Shown here piece after piece: positions 1-5,460 of a stretch of 5,460 bases of DNA; within the stretch, counting starts at the first letter, position 1, and each line of letters begins with the position of its first letter. The stretch is from contig SXHS01000024.1 in assembly GCA_005773145.1 (NCBI GenBank), forward strand, positions 1 through 5,460. Reading direction: 5' to 3'. Made by a program: the position numbers and the translations under genes. The notes beneath the pieces are model-generated. The model saw only the letters and a program-made list of their open reading frames with translations, ran no database searches and had not been told where the DNA came from. The stretch is from Planctomycetaceae bacterium (lineage in GTDB: Bacteria > Planctomycetota > Planctomycetia > Pirellulales > Pirellulaceae).

Positions 1-1853
1 GTCGCGGTCCGGAAGGCGTTCCCTACATCTTGCCTCATCGCATTTCGTTGTTGAATGAACAGCCGTTGCGGCCAATCCCGCAATCGCGTGAGCCGATGAT
101 GCAGAATACTGGGCAGGCTATGATGGCCACGCGGTTCCCGGATGCACGCCCGATGGGGAGTGGCTACGCGGGAGGTCGCGTTGCGCCGGCTGGGTTTGCT
201 AGTCGTGCCGAACATACCATGCCCGAGGTGGTGCCCCCCGGAGACGTCGGGGCTGGCACGCTGGACTCGGTCGACATGTCGCAGGGAACGTCGATGCAGG
301 GCCAACCGCCGGGGGACACAATGTACGGCGCCGGTCATCCCATCACCGACGACCCTATGTCCACCCAGGCGCCTTTCATGTCAGACGGCATGGACATGGA
401 CATGGGAGGCTACGGTGGCGGTTTCGACAATGGTTTCGGCGGAGGTGGTTTCGGCGGAGGTGGTTTCGGCGGAGGTGGTGACTGTGGCGGCGGATTCTGC
501 AACGCGCGCGGTTCCGGCGATCCGTGCGGCAACGCATGCGGACCGGCCTGTGACGATTGCGGGTGCGGTCGGCCGGGTCGCTGGTGGGTGCGGGGTGAGT
601 ATCTTCTCTGGTTCACCAGCGGTATGGATCTGCCACCACTAGTGACCACTAGTCCCGTCAACACGGCCCAGACTGCGGCGGGTGTGTTGGGAGAGCCCAA
701 TACGAGGATTCTCTACGGAAGTGATTCGATTCTGGACGATGTGCAGAACGGCTGGCGTGCCCATGCCGGTACTTGGTTGGACCGCTGCCAAACGCTGGGA
801 ATCGAAGGGGATTATTTACGGTTGGGAAGCGAGTCGGAGCGATTTCGCGCAAGCAGTGATGATGATGGCGTCCCCATCCTGGCGCGGCCGTTCTTCAATA
901 TCAACCCGCGTGATCCCGATACCGGAGACTTCGATCCGCCCGCTCGCGAAGACGCGCAATTGGTCAGCTATCCGGGATTGTTGAGTGGTCGGGTCACCGT
1001 GGATTCGTCCACGCGGCTCCAATCAGCCGGAGCACGATTTCGGTTGAATCTCTGTTGCCTCGACGGCAGCTGCCAAGATCCCTGCGCGCCGCTTGGAAAT
1101 AGCGCGGGTTGGGGTGATGGGTACGGGCAAAACGACGGCTTTGGCTATGGCAATGGTTACGGAGGCCAACGGCCAATTCGAGACGGACTGCTGGGTGGCG
1201 GACTGCTCAACGGCCGCGCCCATTCGTCCCAGTTTGCCGGCCGCCGCTACTCGCGAGTGGATCTCTTGGCCGGATATCGCTATGCCGAACTAAAAGACGA
1301 GCTAAGTATCAATGAGGAACTAACTTCGCTCGATCCAGGTTTTCCTGCCACCTTTGATATCACGGACCAGTTCAACACCCGAAACGAATTTAATGGCGGC
1401 GATGTGGGCGCCGCCTGGGAAGTCGGCTGGCGACGGTGGTCGTTGGAGATGTTGACCAAGGTTGCCTTGGGCAATGTACACCAATCGGTCGACATACAGG
1501 GGACCACCTCGGAGACCGACGAAGTCGGTGATCCTCTGGAGTCCAGTGGCGGGCTACTCGCACAGGAAACCAATATCGGCCACCACTCGCGAAATCAATT
1601 CGGCGTGATCCCCGAGGTCGGGGCAACGCTGGGCTTCAACGTTACACCGCGCCTACGTACGACCGTCGGGTACACGTTACTCTATTGGAGTAATGTGGTG
1701 CGGCCGGGTGACCAGATTGATCTTGATGTGAATCCAGACTACCTGCCCCCGCCGGTCGACCCGATCGAAGGCCCCGCACGACCGGCTTTTGCTTTCCGCG
1801 ATTCGGCCTACTGGGCGCAAGGGCTAACCGTGGGGCTGGAGTACCGCCGGTAG
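1..1853 (+). CDS. BBP7-family outer-membrane beta-barrel protein (5'-truncated by window edge)
   Basis: The frame is open to the left edge (first full codon at position 3) and ends in TAG followed at once by an in-frame TAA. No hydrophobic signal peptide is visible even before the TTG at 30, so the real start is probably upstream; residues here are numbered from that TTG. Residues 20-128 are Met-rich, 131-150 hold GFGGG repeats, and 152-179 carry seven Cys (152, 157, 166, 170, 174, 177, 179). The barrel begins at W185 with WWVRGEYLLW and GMDLPPLVTTSP, which I recognise as the BBP7 family signature of planctomycetes. Later family-like blocks are RVDLLAGYRYAEL, RNEFNGGDVGAAWEVGWRRW, FGVIPEVGATLGF and, near the end, FRDSAYWAQGLTVGLEYRR. 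A second Cys cluster (342, 343, 348, 352) and a Gly/Tyr/Asn-rich stretch (about 356-404) look like an inserted loop. Expected location is the outer membrane; the transported substrate or partner is unknown. Family call is strong, function is not. Confidence 0.87.
   Translation, partial: RGPEGVPYILPHRISLLNEQPLRPIPQSREPMMQNTGQAMMATRFPDARPMGSGYAGGRVAPAGFASRAEHTMPEVVPPGDVGAGTLDSVDMSQGTSMQGQPPGDTMYGAGHPITDDPMSTQAPFMSDGMDMDMGGYGGGFDNGFGGGGFGGGGFGGGGDCGGGFCNARGSGDPCGNACGPACDDCGCGRPGRWWVRGEYLLWFTSGMDLPPLVTTSPVNTAQTAAGVLGEPNTRILYGSDSILDDVQNGWRAHAGTWLDRCQTLGIEGDYLRLGSESERFRASSDDDGVPILARPFFNINPRDPDTGDFDPPAREDAQLVSYPGLLSGRVTVDSSTRLQSAGARFRLNLCCLDGSCQDPCAPLGNSAGWGDGYGQNDGFGYGNGYGGQRPIRDGLLGGGLLNGRAHSSQFAGRRYSRVDLLAGYRYAELKDELSINEELTSLDPGFPATFDITDQFNTRNEFNGGDVGAAWEVGWRRWSLEMLTKVALGNVHQSVDIQGTTSETDEVGDPLESSGGLLAQETNIGHHSRNQFGVIPEVGATLGFNVTPRLRTTVGYTLLYWSNVVRPGDQIDLDVNPDYLPPPVDPIEGPARPAFAFRDSAYWAQGLTVGLEYRR
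432..476 (+). repeat. Three perfect copies of a 15-bp in-frame repeat (GFGGG)
   Basis: The unit ggtttcggcggaggt occurs three times head to tail at 432-446, 447-461 and 462-476, encoding GFGGG three times in the linker before the barrel. The 15-bp period keeps the reading frame, so copy-number change would only lengthen or shorten the glycine linker. Perfect nucleotide identity between copies suggests recent expansion. Confidence 0.95.
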
Positions 1854-1879
1854 TAATCGCAGGTCGCGGACGAAGAGTC

Positions 1880-1908
1880 GTGGCTTGCGGTATTGCAATG
1901 CTAGCCAC
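1880..1908. repeat. Inverted repeat after the BBP7-like gene
   Basis: GTGGCT (1880-1885) is the reverse complement of AGCCAC (1903-1908), with 17 bases between the arms; TGC/GCA pairing inside the loop is possible. It lies 27 bases past the stop codon and has no adjacent T-run, so it is not a terminator by itself. It may protect the 3' end of the transcript, or be chance. Confidence 0.35.
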
Positions 1909-1934
1909 GTGCCACTTGAAAGGTTTTTCTAATT

Positions 1935-1960
1935 CTTGCGATTTGGTCGCAAGTTTTTTT
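1935..1960 (+). terminator. Rho-independent terminator of the BBP7-like gene
   Basis: CTTGCGA (1935-1941) pairs perfectly with TCGCAAG (1947-1953) around a 5-nt loop, tttgg, and is followed directly by seven T (1954-1960). A 7-bp stem, short loop and T-tract are the classic intrinsic terminator form. The T-tract is on the + strand about 80 nt after the stop at 1853, so it ends transcription of the upstream gene and separates it from the gene at 2160. Confidence 0.9.
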
Positions 1961-2111
1961 ACGAAAGTACCGATTCTTGGGGCGTACCAAACGACACGGG
2001 TGCCCTGGAGTCGTCCGCCAGAGGTCTGCCAACCACAGGACCACTTGTTTTGTTGGCATTCCGGACGCGTGCCCGGTTATCGGCAGTTGGGCCCCCTTTG
2101 GCGACACCTGC

Positions 2112-2124
2112 CGTCCGACGGACG
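2112..2124. promoter_or_regulatory. Perfect 6+1+6 dyad upstream of the surface-protein gene
   Basis: CGTCCG (2112-2117) and CGGACG (2119-2124) are perfect reverse complements around a single A, ending 35 bases before the ATG at 2160. The symmetry could serve a dimeric regulator, or in RNA give a 4-bp stem with a 5-nt loop just before the ribosome binding site. There is no second copy in the window, so the role is inference. Confidence 0.3.
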
Positions 2125-2147
2125 ATGAAATAGGCCAGCCAGCAAGC

Positions 2148-2153
2148 AAGAGG
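2148..2153 (+). promoter_or_regulatory. Shine-Dalgarno site for the ATG at 2160
   Basis: aagagg lies 6 nt before the ATG at 2160. It decides the start: the longer open frame from TTG 1977 has no comparable site, and starting at 2160 puts the LEPR-like motif at residues 23-30, near the N-terminus as expected for this class. Confidence 0.7.
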
Positions 2154-2159
2154 CACATC

Positions 2160-4103
2160 ATGTTTCGAACCGGAACGCCACTCGCCCGCAAACGATCCCG
2201 ATCCGTGCGCCTGGGATATGAGGCCCTGGAATCACGCGCGATGATGGCGACGGACTTTGCCGCCATCGCGGGGACTGTATTCAATGACTTGGATAGCAAC
2301 GGCAGTCTCAACGGAATCGAAGCGGGCATCAATGGCGTGACCGTAACCCTGACAGGCACGGATGGCAACGGGCCCGTGAATCGGTCAACGGTCACGAGCG
2401 GTGGTGGTCTCTATCGTTTTGACAACTTGCTGGCCGGCAATTACCAAGTCGCTCAACAACCGCCCCCCCCTTCGGGCTTTCTCCCCAACCCGGGAGGGAG
2501 TCCGTCCGCCGTGGCGATTAACTCCACGCAGGCGCAAGGGGTCCAGGGGACTGTCGTGGATGCGTTCAATGGTGTCAGCGACTCGACAACGGCCTCAAAT
2601 CCCGGCACGAACCCCAACTCTTCGGTGATCGCGGATGCGGCGGTGATCGGTCCGGTCGGTCAGCAATTCCGGTCGTTGTTTGCCGAGGTGGTTACGGCGA
2701 ATGGCACAGCGGCATTGCAATCCAATCTGCCGGCAATCCCTGGGGTATTGTCCATCGATCCCAGCAATAATTCGCGTGGCCACTACATCGTGACCTGGGA
2801 CGGCGACAACAATGCCAGCAACCTGAATCCCATCGGCCTGCGAACGGGGGGCCAAGGGGTGGACCTGACCGACGCGGGCGCTAGTACGGCGTTGCAGTTG
2901 ATCATGGGGATTGACAAAGGCGGACAGACCATCACCATCCGCGTCTACACCGATGCGAATAACTGGTCCGAAGCCACCAACGTACCCATCCCGAACACAG
3001 GTGGAGCGCCGACGGGTGAAATCCTTCTCCGCTATGCGACGAGCTTCTCGCAGGGGATCGGAGCCAGTGGTCCGGCCAACTTCGCCAACGTGGGCGCCGT
3101 GTCGATCGAACACACCGCGTCCACAGACGCAGCCGATGGCGCAATTGATCTATTTGCCGCACTTCGGCCGACGGTGATCACTCGCAACTTTGCCAACATT
3201 GCGGCGACTCCGGAGATTCACATCGAGAAGGCTACGAACGGACAAGATGCCGATACGGGCACGGGACCAATGGTCGCGGTCGGCTCCACCGTCACGTTCT
3301 CCTTTGTGGTCACGAACACCGGCGGCGTGCCGCTGACGAATATCGTCGTGACCGACGACAACGGCACGCCGGGCACACCCGGTGACAACTTCAACCCGGC
3401 TCCCGTGCTCAGTGGTGCCTTCAACGTGGGCGACGTCGATACGGACAACGCACTTGATCTGACCGAAAGTTGGCAATATCAGGCCACGCGCACAGCGACT
3501 GCCGGCCAGTACACCAACATCGCCACAGTAACGGGCCAAGATGCCCAACAGACAACCGTCACGGACACGGACCCCAGTAGCCACTTTGGCATGGTTCCCC
3601 AGATCAACCTCGTTAAGTCCGTCAATGGTGTCGATGCCAACTCTCCGGGTAGCGGGCCGACCGTTGAGGTCGGCTCGACCGTGAACTTCACCTACGTGGT
3701 CACCAACACAGGCAATGTGCCCCTGACCAATATCCAGGTCCAAGATGATAATGGCACGCCCGGCAACGCAGCAGACAATTTCTTTGCCACGTACAACAGT
3801 GGCGACCTGGACGGCGATAATGCGCTCGATCTGACCGAAACCTGGACTTTTAGCGCGGCTCGCACGGCGGTGGCCGGTGCCTATCAAAACACCGCCCAAG
3901 CAACCGGTCGCGATCCAACCCAGCAAGTCCTGAGCGACTCGGATCCAGCCAACTACCAGGGGAGTGCGTTACGCCGCTTGTCCAAACGGCGCTTCCTGGC
4001 ATCGGCAGGCACTGCGAACGTCGAGAACCTCGGGAACTCTCCCGTGATTCCGCCTCCCAGCCTCAGCGTCGAAACGTTGCTGAACCGACGCCGACGCAGC
4101 TGA
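2160..4103 (+). CDS. Exported/surface protein: LEPR-like N-terminus, SdrD-B-like domain, two DUF11/DUF7507-type repeats
   Basis: Predicted product is 647 residues. The basic N-terminus (RKRSRSVR) leads into YEALESRAMMA (residues 20-30), a variant of the planctomycete LEPR-xLL motif found at the N-terminus of large exported proteins. Residues about 36-110 form an SdrD-B/carboxypeptidase-like domain: GTVFNDLDSNG with an Asp-rich Ca2+-type loop, then GLYRFDNLLAGNYQV. Residues about 110-350 are a beta-rich region without a named domain that I can assign. Residues 351-479 and 480-601 are two related repeats of the DUF11/DUF7507 type (VGSTV-F-VVTNTG-VPLTNI), each with an acidic loop: GDVDTDNALDLTE (424-436) and GDLDGDNALDLTE (548-560). 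The tail has LSKRRFLAS (607-615) and ends in NRRRRS. No catalytic motif is seen, which suggests a structural, adhesive or matrix role with Ca2+ stabilisation (inference). There is no dockerin, LPXTG or transmembrane anchor. Start chosen on the Shine-Dalgarno and motif position. Confidence 0.88.
   Translation: MFRTGTPLARKRSRSVRLGYEALESRAMMATDFAAIAGTVFNDLDSNGSLNGIEAGINGVTVTLTGTDGNGPVNRSTVTSGGGLYRFDNLLAGNYQVAQQPPPPSGFLPNPGGSPSAVAINSTQAQGVQGTVVDAFNGVSDSTTASNPGTNPNSSVIADAAVIGPVGQQFRSLFAEVVTANGTAALQSNLPAIPGVLSIDPSNNSRGHYIVTWDGDNNASNLNPIGLRTGGQGVDLTDAGASTALQLIMGIDKGGQTITIRVYTDANNWSEATNVPIPNTGGAPTGEILLRYATSFSQGIGASGPANFANVGAVSIEHTASTDAADGAIDLFAALRPTVITRNFANIAATPEIHIEKATNGQDADTGTGPMVAVGSTVTFSFVVTNTGGVPLTNIVVTDDNGTPGTPGDNFNPAPVLSGAFNVGDVDTDNALDLTESWQYQATRTATAGQYTNIATVTGQDAQQTTVTDTDPSSHFGMVPQINLVKSVNGVDANSPGSGPTVEVGSTVNFTYVVTNTGNVPLTNIQVQDDNGTPGNAADNFFATYNSGDLDGDNALDLTETWTFSAARTAVAGAYQNTAQATGRDPTQQVLSDSDPANYQGSALRRLSKRRFLASAGTANVENLGNSPVIPPPSLSVETLLNRRRRS
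2463..2470 (+). repeat. C8 homopolymer inside the surface-protein gene
   Basis: Eight consecutive C fall in the codons for the PPPP run at residues 101-104 of the protein. A one-base slip here would shift the frame near the end of the SdrD-B-like domain and remove everything after it. Whether it varies cannot be seen from one sequence. Confidence 0.9.
3210..3962 (+). repeat. Two tandem diverged protein-domain repeats (DUF11/DUF7507 type)
   Basis: Copy 1 (3210-3596, residues 351-479) and copy 2 (3597-3962, residues 480-601) align along their length. Shared landmarks are the start (PEIHIEKATNG versus PQINLVKSVNG), the core VVTNTG, PLTNI, DDNGTPG, DNALDLTE and the end (TDTDPSS versus SDSDPAN). 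Copy 1 has several extra residues before the acidic loop. The copies are clearly related but diverged in DNA, so the duplication is old. Such domains usually form strings of beta-sandwiches in extracellular proteins. Confidence 0.85.
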
Positions 4104-4144
4104 TCCACAGATCTAAGGCCGAGTGGGCCATGCGTTTCTGCTCG

Positions 4145-5209
4145 CTAAACCGCGGGTCGAAAATCCTCGCGACCCGTGAGACTACTGGCGAACTCGGCCA
4201 GCAGATCCGCAGCGCGATCCAAATCATCCAGTGATATGGTTTCGACCGCGCTATGCATGTATCGGTTGGGAATGGCCACTAGTCCCGTCGCCACGCCGGC
4301 GCGTGAGATCTGAATCGGATTCGCGTCGTTGGGCGTTGCTCGTCCGGAAGAAGAGAGCTGAAATGGAATCGACTTGCGCTCTGCGGTCTGAATCAGTTGT
4401 TCGGTGACCCCTGGGTTCATATTAGGACCACGATAGATCACCGGACCAGCTCCAAGTCGCACATCCCCCTCCTGTCGCTTGTCAATCGTCGGACAATCGG
4501 TGGCATGTGTCACATCGACGGCGATGCCCACGTGAGGCTCGATCCCGAAGGCGCTGGTCTGAGCACCACGTAAACCAATCTCCTCCTGCACGGTCGAGAC
4601 GGCATGCAGGGAGCAGGTCAAGCCGGCGGAGCTTGCGCGACGCAGGGCCTCCATCACCACCCACACGCCCGCCTTGTTGTCCATAGCCGGTGCGTTGGCC
4701 AATCCATTACGCATTTCCTGGAAGCCAAGCTTTAACGTGACTGGATCGCCAATCCGCACCGCCGCTTGAGCCTCAGCCTTGTCCTTGGCCCCCATGTCGA
4801 GCCACAAGTCCTGCAACTTGGTTACTTGCTTACGTTCTTCCTCGGTCAGCAGATGAATGGGCTTGCGAGCGATGACCGCTGCCACGGGGCCACCGGCCGT
4901 CCAGATGACCATGCGCTGCCCAATCAGTTGCTGAGGATCCCAGCCACCAATCGTCTGCGCGTAGATATAGCCCTGATCGTCGATATGCTTAACCAGCATG
5001 CCGATCTGATCACAATGCCCCGCCAACATCACCCGCATCGTCCCAGCCGGATTGGCGCGCACCATCACGTTGCCATGCACGTCCGTGGTGATCTCATCCG
5101 CAAAATCTGCCATATACTGCCGAACGACTTGCTGGATCGGCGCCTCAAATCCCGAAGGGCTAGGGGTCGCCAATAATTCCTTGAAGAATGTCAGTGCCGA
5201 CGAGTCCAC
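4145..5209 (-). CDS. M42-family metallopeptidase (TET/FrvX-type aminopeptidase)
   Basis: Complete protein of 354 residues, the usual M42 length. The family removes N-terminal residues from peptides in the cytoplasm, using two metal ions in a large tetrahedral oligomer. Visible active-site residues match the family: H65 and D67 in AGHCDQIG, bridging D177 in AMDNKAGV, E209 (general base) and E210 (ligand) in QEEIGLRGA, D232 in VDVTHATD, and H319 in RYMHSAVETI. The segment about 70-165 between H65 and D177 fits the inserted beta-barrel domain. No signal peptide is present, so it should be cytosolic. Position 68 is Gln where HxDEIG has Glu. The start is GTG at 5209, the only ATG, GTG or TTG after the in-frame TGA at 5246-5248, with GGAGG 8 nt before it. 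The gene converges on the surface-protein gene with 41 bp between the stops and no obvious shared terminator. Specificity (leucyl, glutamyl or other) cannot be read from sequence alone; endoglucanase annotations of this family are historical. Confidence 0.95.
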   Translation of the reverse strand: MDSSALTFFKELLATPSPSGFEAPIQQVVRQYMADFADEITTDVHGNVMVRANPAGTMRVMLAGHCDQIGMLVKHIDDQGYIYAQTIGGWDPQQLIGQRMVIWTAGGPVAAVIARKPIHLLTEEERKQVTKLQDLWLDMGAKDKAEAQAAVRIGDPVTLKLGFQEMRNGLANAPAMDNKAGVWVVMEALRRASSAGLTCSLHAVSTVQEEIGLRGAQTSAFGIEPHVGIAVDVTHATDCPTIDKRQEGDVRLGAGPVIYRGPNMNPGVTEQLIQTAERKSIPFQLSSSGRATPNDANPIQISRAGVATGLVAIPNRYMHSAVETISLDDLDRAADLLAEFASSLTGREDFRPAV

Positions 5210-5217
5210 GAAATGCG

Positions 5218-5222
5218 CCTCC
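5218..5222 (-). promoter_or_regulatory. Shine-Dalgarno site for the GTG start of the M42 peptidase
   Basis: On the minus strand GGAGG lies 8 nt before the GTG at 5209. This strong match supports the non-ATG start. Confidence 0.8.
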
Positions 5223-5260
5223 GCGATGTGTTCAGATGGTTGAAATCAAACCTATCAGCA

Positions 5261-5281
5261 CCGGATGGTAGCAAAATCCGG
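5261..5281. promoter_or_regulatory. 6-bp inverted repeat in the upstream region of the peptidase gene
   Basis: CCGGAT (5261-5266) and ATCCGG (5276-5281) are perfect reverse complements around 9 bases. It sits 52-72 nt upstream of the GTG, where an operator or a 5'-UTR hairpin could act. There is no T-run after it on either strand, so it is not an intrinsic terminator. I find no convincing -35/-10 pair for the peptidase in 5210-5340, so the promoter remains unplaced. Confidence 0.35.
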
Positions 5282-5340
5282 CCCAGCGGGGCAACACCGT
5301 GTGGATCGCTCGCTCCCAAGCTCCCGCCCTCGTCGTACCA

Positions 5341-5460
5341 CACCAGTCACTCTCAGTCACTCTCAGTCACGCTCAGTCACTCTCAGTCACGCTCAGTCAC
5401 GCTCAGTCACGCTCAGTCACGCTCAGTCACGCTCAGTCACGCTCAGTCACGCTCAGTCAC
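5341..5460. repeat. Tandem array of a 10-bp unit (KCTCAGTCAC), running off the window
   Basis: Eleven contiguous copies of the 9-base core CTCAGTCAC, each preceded by T or G, fill 5351-5460. A degenerate copy, caccagtcac (7 of 10 matches), is at 5341-5350. The first base reads T, T, G, T, G and then G in all six remaining copies, so variation is confined to the left end and the right part is homogeneous. The array reaches the last base, so its true length is unknown. The unit is not palindromic and there are no spacers. It lies about 130 bp upstream of the peptidase start. It is a minisatellite-like repeat of unknown role. Confidence 0.97.

Larger units (their letters stand above)
1961..2159 (+). 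promoter_or_regulatory. Gene-free leader/promoter region of the surface-protein gene
   Basis: This stretch of about 200 nt follows the terminator and contains no credible gene. It should hold the promoter of the gene at 2160. The best -35-like hexamer I find is TTGGCA (2053-2058), but the sequence about 17 nt downstream (ggttat, 2075-2080) is a poor -10, so no promoter is called with confidence. A dyad at 2112-2124 and a Shine-Dalgarno at 2148-2153 are listed separately. The frame is open through here from a TTG at 1977, but its translation resembles no known N-terminus. Confidence 0.4.

Noticed and set aside
30..32. TTG at 30 as the start of the BBP7-like gene
   Set aside because: The frame is open back to the window edge, no Shine-Dalgarno is visible, and no signal peptide follows, although an outer-membrane protein needs one. 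The real start is most likely upstream of the window.
646..659. 14-bp sequence CCACTAGTCCCGTC shared by 646-659 and 4275-4288
   Set aside because: Both copies lie inside coding sequence that fits its own protein family (TTSPV in the barrel gene; TGLVA on the opposite strand in the peptidase). There is no extended similarity around them, so coincidence is likely.
2125..2133. ATG AAA TAG as a leader mini-ORF before the surface-protein gene
   Set aside because: Two codons with no clear ribosome binding site; most likely chance.
1977..2159. 61-codon N-terminal extension of the surface-protein gene from TTG 1977
   Set aside because: It has no ribosome binding site, a composition unlike an exported N-terminus, and would push the LEPR-like motif to about residue 84. 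ATG 2160 has a good site at the right distance.
1901..2395. 164-codon minus-strand open frame over the intergenic region
   Set aside because: It spans the terminator and the start of the surface-protein gene, has no recognisable domain, and has no convincing start signal.
3150..3926. 258-codon open frame antisense to the surface-protein gene
   Set aside because: It lies opposite strongly supported domain repeats. Its His/Arg/Gly/Val-rich translation is typical of the complement of Asp/Thr/Asn-rich repeats in GC-rich DNA.
4117..4129. GGCC-gagtg-GGCC hairpin as a terminator in the convergent gap
   Set aside because: Only four base pairs and no T-run on either strand.
5341..5460. CRISPR array
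   Set aside because: The units are 10 bp, directly abutting and without unique spacers, and no cas gene is present.

Overview
This window most likely comes from a planctomycete, probably of the Pirellulales. Three things support that. The first gene carries the sequence signature of the BBP7 family of outer-membrane beta-barrels, which is known from this group. The second gene starts with a variant of the planctomycete LEPR-xLL N-terminal motif, followed by SdrD-B-like and DUF11/DUF7507-like repeats. All genes have a moderately high-GC codon usage. This assignment rests on pattern recognition, with no database search behind it.

Layout from left to right. Positions 1-1853 (+) hold the 3' part of a BBP7-like outer-membrane protein gene whose true start lies before the window. 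Positions 1854-2159 are intergenic, with a clear rho-independent terminator (1935-1960), then a roughly 200-nt gene-free leader with a short dyad (2112-2124) and a good Shine-Dalgarno (2148-2153). Positions 2160-4103 (+) encode a 647-residue secreted or surface protein with a carboxypeptidase-like/SdrD-B fold, a beta-rich middle region and two tandem DUF11/DUF7507-type repeats. A 41-bp convergent gap follows. Positions 4145-5209 (-) encode a complete M42-family (TET/FrvX-type) aminopeptidase with all expected metal ligands and a GTG start. Positions 5210-5340 are its upstream region, with one hairpin. From about 5341 to the right edge runs a tandem array of a 10-bp unit, which continues past the window.

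The three genes do not look like one pathway. The first two are cell-envelope or exported proteins on the same strand, but a terminator separates them, so they are probably transcribed independently. The peptidase is cytosolic, convergent and separately transcribed. I see no defence system, CRISPR array, transposon, tRNA or rRNA. The least explained element is the decamer array upstream of the peptidase gene.
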